Assembly: GCA_044239865.1 (NCBI GenBank)
Contig: JBIIAO010000002.1
Span: 372,001-436,000 of the forward strand
Direction: 5' to 3'
Source of the DNA: CAIZGX01 sp044239865
Lineage (GTDB): Bacteria; Bacteroidota; Bacteroidia; Flavobacteriales_D; Sanyastnellaceae
Length of the DNA: 64,000 nucleotides
The notes under the pieces were generated by a model. It ran no database searches. It saw only the letters and a list, made by a program, of their open reading frames with translations, and was not told the DNA's origin. Position 1 is the stretch's first letter. Each line of letters begins with the position of its first letter. Below are positions 1 through 8,700 of the stretch, in pieces. Position numbers and translations under genes: made by a program.

Positions 1-1
1 A

Positions 2-151
2 CTCGGAATTGCGGGTGTTGATATGCTTCGCAGTGAAAGAGGTCCATTGATTATTGAAGTAAACTCCTCGCCAGGGCTAGAAGGAATTGAAATGGCAACG
101 GGTGTGGATATTGCTGGACAAATCATCAAGTATATTGAAAAGAACGTGTAA
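2..151 (+). CDS. RimK-like ATP-grasp ligase, C-terminal end only
   Basis: Only the last 49 codons are in the window; the gene begins upstream. The reading frame starting at base 2 gives LGIAGVDMLRSERGPLIIEV followed by NSSPGLEGIE and a stop at 149-151. The pattern of a strand ending in E-V-N-S-S-P-G-L-E-G is the metal-binding end of the ATP-grasp fold in RimK-type alpha-L-glutamate ligases, where Glu and Asn hold the Mg-ATP. The family adds glutamate to ribosomal protein S6 or makes related amide bonds; the substrate cannot be told from this piece. It is followed 53 nt later by a PLP enzyme in the same direction. Confidence 0.75.
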   Translation, partial: LGIAGVDMLRSERGPLIIEVNSSPGLEGIEMATGVDIAGQIIKYIEKNV

Positions 152-204
152 ATAGTTCTGCTTGTTTGTGGGCGCTTCGGTGTAAATTGCGGAAAAAATT
201 TACC

Positions 205-1350
205 ATGCGTTTCGGAACCAAAGCCATTCACGCGGGACAAGAGCCCGATCCAACTACAGGAGCCATCATGACTCCTATTTATCAGACATCAACTTACGTT
301 CAGGAGTCTCCAGGAGTTCATAAGGGATATGCCTATGCGCGTGGAAAAAATCCAACTCGCGTTGCGCTTGAACGTTGTTTGGCTGAATTGGAAAATGCAA
401 AACATGGATTGTGTTTCTCAAGCGGTATGGGCGCAGCAGACGCTATCATTAAGTTACTTGTTCCCGGTGACGAAGTCATTGCTACAGATGATTTGTACGG
501 CGGAAGCTACCGCATGTTCACGAAAGTTTTTGCGAAATATGGAATCGTATTTCACTTCGTAGATATGCACGATTTCGATGCACTTGAAAGAACAGTTAAC
601 GCTAAGACAAAAATGTTATGGGTGGAAACTCCAACCAACCCCATGATGAAAATCATAGACATTGAAAAGTGCGTAGAATTTGCAAAAAAACACAATTTGA
701 TTTCTGTCATAGACAACACATTCGCCTCACCATACCTTCAAAATCCGTTAGACATGAATGCGGATATTGTTATGCACAGCGCAACGAAATACTTGAACGG
801 ACACAGCGATGTTGTGATGGGCGCCTTGTGCACCAACGACGACAACTTGTATGAGCAATTGGCATTCATTGCGAATTCATGCGGAGCCACACCGGGTCCA
901 CAAGACAGCTTCTTGGTATTGCGCGGTTTGAAAACTTTGCATGTTCGTATGGAGAGACACTGCTCAAACGGTGTTGTAGTTGCGAACTTCCTAGCTAATC
1001 ATCCTAAGGTTGAAAAAGTTTACTGGCCTGGTTTCCCTTCACATCCAAATCATGAAGTTGCGAAAAAACAAATGCACGATTTCGGTGGAATGATTTCCTT
1101 CAGTTTGAAAGGTGATCGTTTCGAAGATGCTTCTACCCTAGCGCAAAACGTTCATGTATTCTCTTTAGCTGAATCTCTTGGTGGAGTAGAATCATTGCTT
1201 GGTCATCCGGCCTCCATGACGCATGCTTCAATACCAAAAGCTGAAAGAGAAAAAAGCGGAATTACCGATTCATTGTTGAGATTAAGCGTTGGAATTGAAG
1301 ACGCAGAAGACTTAATTGAAGATTTAACAAATGCATTAAATGCAATCTAA
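205..1350 (+). CDS. Cys/Met metabolism PLP-dependent enzyme (cystathionine gamma-synthase / beta-lyase type)
   Basis: A 381-residue fold-type I PLP enzyme of the Cys/Met metabolism family. It opens with MRFGTKAIHAGQ, the usual start of this family; a reading frame 13 codons longer upstream (166) lacks family resemblance, so 205 is preferred. Visible motifs are YARGKNPTR (phosphate/PLP contact), SSGMGA, ETPTNP, the cofactor Asp in VIDNTFASPYLQNP and the Schiff-base Lys in SATKYLNGHSDVVMG near residue 195. The reaction is gamma-replacement or beta-elimination in the homocysteine/cystathionine pathway; synthase, beta-lyase and methionine gamma-lyase cannot be separated by eye. The kynurenine monooxygenase gene starts 1 nt after its stop, so the two are probably cotranscribed. 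Confidence 0.88.
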   Translation: MRFGTKAIHAGQEPDPTTGAIMTPIYQTSTYVQESPGVHKGYAYARGKNPTRVALERCLAELENAKHGLCFSSGMGAADAIIKLLVPGDEVIATDDLYGGSYRMFTKVFAKYGIVFHFVDMHDFDALERTVNAKTKMLWVETPTNPMMKIIDIEKCVEFAKKHNLISVIDNTFASPYLQNPLDMNADIVMHSATKYLNGHSDVVMGALCTNDDNLYEQLAFIANSCGATPGPQDSFLVLRGLKTLHVRMERHCSNGVVVANFLANHPKVEKVYWPGFPSHPNHEVAKKQMHDFGGMISFSLKGDRFEDASTLAQNVHVFSLAESLGGVESLLGHPASMTHASIPKAEREKSGITDSLLRLSVGIEDAEDLIEDLTNALNAI

Positions 1351-1351
1351 T

Positions 1352-2689
1352 ATGAGTAAGAAAAACGTTGCCGTTGTTGGGGCAGGATTGGTTGGAAGTT
1401 TATGGACGGTATACCTCGCGAAGCGCGGATACAACGTTTCTGTCTTCGACAGAAGATCAGACATTCGCAACGTGAAAGTTGTTCAAGGAAAAAGTATAAA
1501 TCTCGCCCTAAGTGATCGTGGATGGAGAGGTCTTGAGGGCGCAGGTATTCGCAAAGAAATTGAAGAGGTAGCCATTCCCATGAGCGGAAGATTGATGCAC
1601 GCTGTGAACGGTGAACTTACCTACCAACCATACGGAAAGGAAGGACAAGCCATCTATAGTGTTTCAAGAGGAATTTTGAATCAGACATTGGTGCGATGTG
1701 CCTCTGAATTTGAGAACGTATCATTGAACTTCGAACATAAATGTATCGATGTTGAATTAGATACGAATACGATTGTTTTCGAAGGAAAAAAAGGCGAGCC
1801 TATTCGCCAACAATTCGATCAGATATTCGGAACAGACGGTGCATTCAGCGCTGTTCGTGCACGTATGACGAGACTTGATCGCAACGAATATTCGCAATCC
1901 TATTTAGATCACGGCTACAAGGAGTTAGAGATTCCAGCGAACGAAGATGGAACGCACAAAATGCGTCACGACTGTTTGCACATATGGCCACGCGGAGAGT
2001 TCATGATGATTGCACTGCCGAACATCGATGGAAGTTTCACTTGCACACTCTTCTTTCCTTTTGAAGGCGAAGTCTCTTTCGAGAAATTGAAAACAGACCA
2101 AGACGTTCTTGATTTCTTCGAGAAATATTTCCCAGATGCGAAAGCAATGATGCCGGAATTGTTGCTCGATTTCAATACGAATCCTACCGCAAGTTTAGTC
2201 ATGACCAAATGCAATCCTTGGAACTACAAAAACCAAGTGGCGCTTATGGGAGATTCTGCACATGCGATTGTTCCGTTTTACGGACAAGGCATGAATAGCG
2301 GGTTTGAAGACTGCAGTGAACTTGATCGCCTCATGACTGAACTGGGTGAAGACCATCCAGAACTATTGAAAGAATACGGGAAAATGCGCAAGCCAAACGG
2401 TGACGCAATATTGGAATTAGCCCTTCGCAATTACATTGAAATGCGCGATTTAACAGCCGACAAAGATTTCCTTCTTCAGAAAAAAATTGAAGGAAGATTC
2501 GCAAGCAAACATCCAGAAAAATGGATCCCACTTTATTCGCAGGTTACCTTCAGTCACATTCCGTATCACGAAGCCTTAAGCAGTGGAATTCGTCAGAATG
2601 AAATCATGAAGGAAGTCATGAACAGACCCGATATTGAAGCGGTTTGGGACAGCGAAGAAATTGAAAACGAAATTCTGAAGCGTATCTAA
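1352..2689 (+). CDS. kmo: kynurenine 3-monooxygenase
   Basis: FAD-dependent aromatic hydroxylase of 445 residues that converts L-kynurenine to 3-hydroxykynurenine with NADPH and O2. The N-terminal Rossmann motif is VAVVGAGLVGSLWTVYLAKR, followed by an acidic end of strand two (VFDRRSD), and the second FAD motif is MGDSAHAIVPFYGQGMNSGF in the C-terminal half. KSINLALSDRGW is a family-typical substrate-side stretch. An ATG at 1340 is in frame but overlaps the preceding stop; ATG 1352, 1 nt after that stop, starts the conserved MSKKNVAVVGAG. The rest of the kynurenine pathway is not in the window. The stop overlaps the stop of the convergent HhH gene by 4 nt. Confidence 0.9.
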   Translation: MSKKNVAVVGAGLVGSLWTVYLAKRGYNVSVFDRRSDIRNVKVVQGKSINLALSDRGWRGLEGAGIRKEIEEVAIPMSGRLMHAVNGELTYQPYGKEGQAIYSVSRGILNQTLVRCASEFENVSLNFEHKCIDVELDTNTIVFEGKKGEPIRQQFDQIFGTDGAFSAVRARMTRLDRNEYSQSYLDHGYKELEIPANEDGTHKMRHDCLHIWPRGEFMMIALPNIDGSFTCTLFFPFEGEVSFEKLKTDQDVLDFFEKYFPDAKAMMPELLLDFNTNPTASLVMTKCNPWNYKNQVALMGDSAHAIVPFYGQGMNSGFEDCSELDRLMTELGEDHPELLKEYGKMRKPNGDAILELALRNYIEMRDLTADKDFLLQKKIEGRFASKHPEKWIPLYSQVTFSHIPYHEALSSGIRQNEIMKEVMNRPDIEAVWDSEEIENEILKRI

Positions 2690-4746
2690 AATTGCATGCG
2701 CATTTGCAGTGTGCAATCTGTTTTTCGAAATCCTTCAATGGCCGAATCTCCTGAAGATATTTGGTCTCTGTCGATGTACGTCCATTGCGCAACTCGAATC
2801 CATAAATCTATATTTCTTCGAACATCAAATTTGAAAATACCATAGATTCTCGCTCCCTTTCCGTAATACGCGGGAATGCTGTAACTGTATAGAACATCGT
2901 TCTCATAGGCATACAATCTAGCGTTCCAAGCGTCTGTTTGAAACAAGGCGTAACGGAAGGTTATCGTGCAAGGCACTCCCATTTTCTTCCAAATCACATC
3001 TTGAAAAACGAGATATCCATTTTCAGTTGGAAGTCCTTCTTCGTTGGTTTTCACAAACTCTAGACGACTGTGTAACTTCAAACTTTCTGTTGGACTGAAG
3101 ACAAAATTTAATCGAATTTGCTCCGATAATTTATCGACTGGAAAATCAATTCGATTCAGCACATTGCGATCTACAGAAGTTCTGCGAATGCGCCAGCGCG
3201 CATAGAATTCATGCTTCTTATCTGGTTTGTAATTGAACTGAATAACATTATCGGTGAAGCTCGAAGGGCCTGTCACTTGGTAACGCAGCCAAGGGTATTG
3301 AACCCCATCTGAATAAGCATTAACACTTATCTTTTTTGAAAGCTGCGCTTGCACACTGACATACATTCCCCGCTCATTCGATGGAAAAACACTACTTCCC
3401 TCGGCAATAACATTCGAATACACAGATTGAAAATCTTGATCGAAATTCCGAAATAAAGCCGTTGCTGAAACGCGCGAATGCAACGCTGCAGTGAGTCCCG
3501 TAACGTATGCCCATGCATGATTCGAACTGCGCGAAACCTCTCCAAACAGCGAAACATTTTGCCATACACCTTCCGCATACATTCCAACAGCACTCTGTGT
3601 TTGCCCCTCGAATTTCCCGTTCGCATACCAATCTGTTCGTGCTGCAATAGAATCGCTCAAACTTCGGTGAACAGCGACAGTTCCCAATTTCCACATGCCT
3701 TTTTGAACTTGGATATTTCCTCCTGATACAATTTCAGTCAGCATATTCTTCTTAGCGATTTCGCTTTCGGTTCTGTGCAGACCTCCCAAAAGAATTGAGC
3801 TTACGACCATGCCATCATCAGTGAGAACAGTATCTGCATTGAATGTAGCGTCTAACTTTCTTCGCGAAGCGAAAGCCGTTGCACTTAAGAATTTATTTCC
3901 AACGGTAATTCCTGCACCTCGAAAAAACGAACTCTCGTTCACAGAAGAATACGGCTTCAACCCTTGCGCATTGCGTTTCACTTGCACACTGAACGAAGAC
4001 TTCCCAAATGCCATGCTGTTCCAACAAGTAAGCCCTTGTCCAAACTGAACCTGGTAATCGCCAATAACCAATTGCTTCAACGCTTTCGCTTCTCGAATAA
4101 ACAATGAGGCGCTTTTGAAATCGGGTCCACTACTTAATGGTTCTCCCACATCATTTTCGAAGGTCATTCCAACCATAATATTTCTTCGGTATTGAAACCG
4201 ATAACGCATGTATGAACCGTATTCACTTCCTAAAAAATTCTTTTTTCCAGTGAGCGGATCTGGAATAAATCCCGCTTGTTCTTGAAGCGTTCGTTTCGAA
4301 CGAAGCATAATGTCGTGTGTTCCTTCTTCTCGTAATCTTCGAAATGAAAAATCAGAAAACCCATCGTCTTCATTCACATACACAAACGGCTGTATCCACC
4401 GAATGGTGGGCACATCCATTCCAGCCACACTCTGCAATTCAAAGATGCTTTTCAATTTTCCAAAGTAATCCATATGTTTGAAAAGTGCATTTATCTGAGT
4501 GTCACTGAGTACTAACAGCGATTGCAAGGAAAGGGCGTCAGCTGTGTTCAAATTAATCGGATGGCGAGCGAAGTAGGTCAAGTCTTCTGTGAGAGAAGAA
4601 TAATCCACGTCACTTCCCTCTTCCATAAAACTTGAAATTGTTTCAATGCGCTGTTCAACCAGCGCGTTGCTTTCTTCCTGAGCGAAAAGAGCAATTCCCT
4701 TCCAACCGAAAAGAAAAAAAAGAAGGCACTTACTTTTCCATTCCAT
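2686..4746 (-). CDS. outer-membrane beta-barrel-like protein with ComEA-like helix-hairpin-helix region
   Basis: 686 residues with a hydrophobic signal peptide (residues 1-22, ending ...ALFAQ). Residues about 55-125 look like the double helix-hairpin-helix module of ComEA-type proteins: INLNTADALSLQSLLVLSDT, then YFGKLKSIFELQSVAG, with the N-T-A-x-x-x-L and F-x-S-x-x-E-L patterns in place. The remaining ~550 residues are rich in alternating aromatic/polar strands and end in QMRMQF, as expected for an outer-membrane barrel. ComEA modules bind DNA in competence systems, but in Bacteroidota this architecture has no function I know of. Its start overlaps the end of the upstream barrel gene (4730-5539) by 17 nt, so the two are translated together. 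No transport function should be assumed. Confidence 0.75.
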   Translation of the reverse strand: MEWKSKCLLFFLFGWKGIALFAQEESNALVEQRIETISSFMEEGSDVDYSSLTEDLTYFARHPINLNTADALSLQSLLVLSDTQINALFKHMDYFGKLKSIFELQSVAGMDVPTIRWIQPFVYVNEDDGFSDFSFRRLREEGTHDIMLRSKRTLQEQAGFIPDPLTGKKNFLGSEYGSYMRYRFQYRRNIMVGMTFENDVGEPLSSGPDFKSASLFIREAKALKQLVIGDYQVQFGQGLTCWNSMAFGKSSFSVQVKRNAQGLKPYSSVNESSFFRGAGITVGNKFLSATAFASRRKLDATFNADTVLTDDGMVVSSILLGGLHRTESEIAKKNMLTEIVSGGNIQVQKGMWKLGTVAVHRSLSDSIAARTDWYANGKFEGQTQSAVGMYAEGVWQNVSLFGEVSRSSNHAWAYVTGLTAALHSRVSATALFRNFDQDFQSVYSNVIAEGSSVFPSNERGMYVSVQAQLSKKISVNAYSDGVQYPWLRYQVTGPSSFTDNVIQFNYKPDKKHEFYARWRIRRTSVDRNVLNRIDFPVDKLSEQIRLNFVFSPTESLKLHSRLEFVKTNEEGLPTENGYLVFQDVIWKKMGVPCTITFRYALFQTDAWNARLYAYENDVLYSYSIPAYYGKGARIYGIFKFDVRRNIDLWIRVAQWTYIDRDQISSGDSAIEGFRKTDCTLQMRMQF
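2691..2725 (+). terminator. possible weak terminator of the kmo operon
   Basis: ATTGCA at 2691-2696 can pair with TGCAAT at 2712-2717 around a 15-nt loop, followed by a short T run (2719-2723). It lies inside the 3' end of the opposing gene. The stem is only 6 bp and the loop is long, so this is a weak call. Confidence 0.3.
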
Positions 4747-5539
4747 ATCTCAAAGAGATTTGAGGAGTTAAGCCCAATTGCGGATGAACAACTGCGGCCG
4801 CATCGAACGAATAGTTCTTCAATCGAGCGCCAACACCTAGCGACCATGTCTGCCAGAAGGTGTTCATCCCGAACCGAATCGCGAAAACTTCTGCCGGAAA
4901 ATATTCCAATCCGAAACTGTAACTCACAGCCGATTGAGCGTTCGTCGTTGAAATCACTTGAGCTGAGATCACCACTTGTTCTCCGAAAGAATAGGTCGTT
5001 CCAATACGAAGAGATGCGGGCAATTCCTCTTCATTCTTCAATGCGCTAGCAGGAAGATCAATCACTGCCGCCCATTTCCAATCTTTTCGAACATCATACG
5101 TTGCGCCTATGTTCGTCCAAAGGGTATGCGCCTTTCCGTAGCCGTTACTAATTCGGGTGGAAGAATAACCGAAAGTCCCAGACACCTTGAATTTATCTGA
5201 AAGCGGAAGGGCGTAACCGAGGTTCATGCGTTGCCGATTAAATTCAGTATTCCCATAAGATTGGAATACCACCCCCATAACTCCAGTTCCTAAATGATGT
5301 AAAATGGACACTCCAGCGTCTTTAATCTCCGAAATTCCATAGGGAATTTGACCATAAAACGCGTAAGAACTCCCCTTGAATTGAGCAGAAGCCGACAAGT
5401 TGTTGAATCCTGAAAAAGCATCGGATTGTGTAATTGCACTTCCGCTAAGTGCGGCCATTCGGGCACCACAGACATCTTGAGCAAAATTCTCAGCAGCGAA
5501 TTGCAGCGTGAAGCACAGTAAAAAAGGGAAATATTTCAT
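4730..5539 (-). CDS. PorV/FadL-like outer-membrane protein
   Basis: 269 residues with a signal peptide (MKYFPFLLCFTLQFAAENFA). The mature protein begins with GARMAALSGSAITQSDAFSG then NNLS, the G-A-R/A-x-x-G-x-A/N-P-A-like opening shared by PorV, PorQ and FadL-type barrels of Bacteroidota. The rest is a series of amphipathic strands and ends in SLRYGMEK. It is the first gene of a two-gene unit and its 3' end overlaps the HhH-barrel gene by 17 nt, suggesting the two products work together at the outer membrane. The exact role is unknown to me; being a structural partner or secretion accessory is inference only. Confidence 0.65.
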   Translation of the reverse strand: MKYFPFLLCFTLQFAAENFAQDVCGARMAALSGSAITQSDAFSGFNNLSASAQFKGSSYAFYGQIPYGISEIKDAGVSILHHLGTGVMGVVFQSYGNTEFNRQRMNLGYALPLSDKFKVSGTFGYSSTRISNGYGKAHTLWTNIGATYDVRKDWKWAAVIDLPASALKNEEELPASLRIGTTYSFGEQVVISAQVISTTNAQSAVSYSFGLEYFPAEVFAIRFGMNTFWQTWSLGVGARLKNYSFDAAAVVHPQLGLTPQISLRYGMEK

Positions 5540-5567
5540 CTATTTAAGTTAATCCAGAAGAGAAAAA

Positions 5568-5598
5568 CTTTCATAATCCAAGAAGCATTGTATATTTG
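5568..5598 (+). promoter_or_regulatory. promoter of tRNA-Leu
   Basis: TATATTTG at 5591-5598 matches the Bacteroidota -7 consensus TAnnTTTG exactly. A CTTTC at about 5569-5573, some 18 nt upstream, may serve as the -33 element. The tRNA begins 12 nt after the -7 box, which fits initiation just upstream of it. Confidence 0.55.
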
Positions 5599-5609
5599 CA
5601 CCGCAACAT

Positions 5610-5691
5610 GCGCATGTGGCGTAATTGGTAGCCGCGCTAGACTTAGGATCTAGTGCCGTGAGGCGTGGGGGTTCGAGTCCCTCCATGCGCA
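5610..5691 (+). tRNA. tRNA-Leu (anticodon UAG)
   Basis: The acceptor stem GCGCATG (5610-5616) pairs with CATGCGC (5684-5690), with A5691 as discriminator. The anticodon stem CTAGA/TCTAG encloses the loop CTTAGGA, giving anticodon TAG (5644-5646), which reads CUA and probably other CUN leucine codons. The T arm carries GTTCGAGTCC. A variable region between anticodon and T arms (CCGTGAGGCGT) makes the 82-nt class II size expected of tRNA-Leu. The 3' CCA is not encoded. A strong terminator follows at once. Confidence 0.95.
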
Positions 5692-5695
5692 CTTG

Positions 5696-5729
5696 AAAAG
5701 CGGAGGTCAACCCTCCGCTTTTGTTTTTA
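5696..5729 (+). terminator. intrinsic terminator after tRNA-Leu
   Basis: AAAAGCGGAGG (5696-5706) pairs perfectly with CCTCCGCTTTT (5712-5722) around a 5-nt loop and runs into TTGTTTTT. It ends the tRNA transcript. Its T tail overlaps the -7 box proposed for ileS. Confidence 0.85.
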
Positions 5730-5735
5730 TCTTTG
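5728..5735 (+). promoter_or_regulatory. -7 element of the ileS promoter
   Basis: TATCTTTG matches TAnnTTTG exactly and lies 21 nt upstream of the ATG at 5757. No clear -33 TTG is seen at the right distance because that position is taken by the terminator stem. If used, it rules out any ileS start upstream of 5757. Confidence 0.5.
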
Positions 5736-5756
5736 CACTCTATTTTCAAACCTTCC

Positions 5757-8700
5757 ATGGGCAAATACAGGGAAATCAAAGGAATATCGCTTCCACAAAT
5801 AGCGAACGACATACAAGCATACTGGCAAGCGGAAAACATTTTCCAGCGCAGTATCACTGAACGCGAAGGCGGACAGCCGTTCGTGTTTTTCGAAGGGCCA
5901 CCTTCTGCGAACGGAATGCCCGGCATTCACCACGTCATGGCGCGTTCCATTAAAGACATCTTCTGTCGTTACCAAACCCTACTTGGAAAACAAGTCCACC
6001 GCAAAGCGGGTTGGGACACGCACGGACTTCCAATTGAATTAAGCGTTGAGAAAACACTAGGCATTACGAAAGAAGACATAGGCAAAACCATTTCGGTGGA
6101 GGAATACAACAACGCTTGCCGCAAGGAAGTTATGAAATATACCGACCTCTGGGAAAAGTTAACCAAAGACATGGGCTACTGGGTCGATATGAATGACCCC
6201 TACGTTACCTACGACAACAAATACATTGAAACCGTTTGGTGGTTGATTCAGCAACTGAACAAAAAGAATCTCTTATACAAGGGCTACACCATTCAGCCGT
6301 ATTCTCCAGCTGCTGGAACCGGATTGAGTTCTCACGAATTAAATCAGCCCGGTTGTTACAAAGAAGTGAAAGACACTTCGGCTGTTGCGCAATTCAAATT
6401 GATTGATGCAAATGATGCGCTGAATGTGAATACGGATCTACCTATTTATGTTTTAGCCTGGACGACTACTCCGTGGACCTTGCCATCCAACGTGGCTTTG
6501 GCCGTTGGCGAAAAAATTAATTATTCTCTTGTTGAATCGCTCACTCCATTTGGAAATGACCGTGCTTATTTCATTGTTGCTTCTGCTCTTCGTGAAAAAT
6601 ATTTTCCTGAAGCGAACGGAGAAAACTTTGAAGAGTTCAACACAGGAGACAAGAAAATTCCGAATAAAACGGTATCTGAAATTTCTGGAAAAGAACTTTT
6701 GAATCTTCGCTACGAGCAATTACTTCCTTTCGTACAACCGAACGATGGTGATGCTTTCAAGATAATTGCAGGAGATTTTGTTACTACGGAAGATGGAACG
6801 GGTATTGTACACATTGCACCAAGTTTCGGTGCAGATGACTTCCGCATAGCGAAACAAAATGGCATGGGCAATCTAACACTTGTCGATCGCAGAGGACGTT
6901 TTCTTCCAGAAATACAAGACGGTAAATTTTTATTCGGGGAAGAATTCGTGAAAGAAGCGTATTACTCAGACGAAGAGAAAGCCTTTGAGTTAGCGAAACA
7001 AAAAGCAAGTTTAGGTGGTATAATTAAAGACACCGACAAGCTTCAGTACTTAAGCGTTGACGATCGTATTGTTTTGAAACTTCAGACCGAAGGGAAATTA
7101 TTTAAGAAAGAAAAATACGCGCACAACTATCCCCATTGCTGGAGAACAGACAAACCTATTCTCTATTATCCATTGGATTCTTGGTTCATTAAAGTTCCGG
7201 AAAAACGCAATCGTTTGGTGGAATTGAACAACACCATTCAATGGAAACCAGAATCTACTGGCACTGGAAGATTTGGAAATTGGTTGGAAAACGCGAACGA
7301 TTGGAATCTTTCTCGTAGTCGCTTTTGGGGAATTCCCCTTCCTATCTGGCGTACCGAAGACGGAACAGAATCTATTTGCATTGGTTCTGTTGAAGAACTT
7401 CAAACAGAAATAAAGAAAAGTGTTGCTGCTGGAATTTCAGAAACGAATCAGCTTGAAAACTTCCAACCGAACGACCATTCGGTTGAGAACTACAACCTCT
7501 TCGATTTACACAAGCCCTACGTAGATAAAATTGTATTGGTTAGCCCTAGCGGGAAACCGATGCACAGAGAAGCGGACTTGATAGACGTGTGGTTCGACAG
7601 CGGTGCTATGCCCTATGCACAGTGGCACTATCCTTTCGAGAACAAAGAAAAAATAGACAACAACCTTTCCTTCCCAGCTGATTTCATTGCTGAAGGAGTA
7701 GATCAAACGCGAGGATGGTTCTACACGTTGCATGCGATTGCAACAATGTGTTTCGATTCTGTTGCTTATAAAAATGTTATTTCAAACGGACTTGTTTTAG
7801 ACAAGAACGGAAACAAAATGTCAAAGCGATTGGGCAATGCGGTTGATCCGTTTGAAACCCTTGGTAAATACGGTCCAGATGCGACGCGTTGGTATATGAT
7901 TACCAATTCCGATCCGTGGGACAATTTGAAATTCGATACAGAAGGAATTGCTGAAGTTCAACGCACATTCTTCGGAACACTTTCGAATACCTACTCGTTT
8001 TTCGCGCTGTACGCGAACATTGATGGATACGAGGCTTCTTCGAATGATCCTGCCGTTGAAGATCGCTCAGAATTAGACAAATGGATTTTAAGTAAATTGA
8101 AGGCGCTCACGCTCGAGGTTCAAAAAAATCTCGATGCATTTGATCCAACTCCGGCTGCGCGAGCCATTGAATCGTTTGTTAACGATCACCTTTCCAACTG
8201 GTACGTGCGTCTTGCGCGTAAAAGATTCTGGCACGGAGAAATGACTGATGACAAACGCTCAGCTTACGCCACTCTTCACGAATGCTTGAAACAAGTGGCA
8301 CAACTCATGAGTCCGTTTGCACCATTTTACTCGGATTGGTTGTACCAAAGTTTGAACAACAACAGCGAATCGGTGCATTTGTCTCGATTAGAAAATGGAA
8401 GTTTCCGAGATGAAAACCTCGAAGCTCGAATGGATTTGGCTCAACGCATTTCCAGCATGGCCCTTTCTATTCGCAAGAAAGAAAACATCAAGGTTCGTCA
8501 GACCCTTGCTGAAATTCGCATTCCTGTTCTCGATGAAACTACACAGTCTCGTATTGAAAGCGTTGCGGATTTGATTTGCAGTGAGGTTAACGTGAAAGCA
8601 GTGAAATGTGTCGATGAGCAAACAACAAAAATTGTAAAGGATCTTAAATTGAATTTCAAAACACTCGGAAAGAAGTGCGGGAAATTCATGAAAGAAATTC

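Noticed and set aside
166..204. An upstream start for the Cys/Met PLP enzyme.
   Set aside because: The extra 13 codons do not resemble the family N-terminus; ATG 205 begins the conserved sequence.
5610..5691. tRNA-Leu as an integration site.
   Set aside because: No integrase and no repeated tRNA end is seen nearby, and the flanking genes are core genes.
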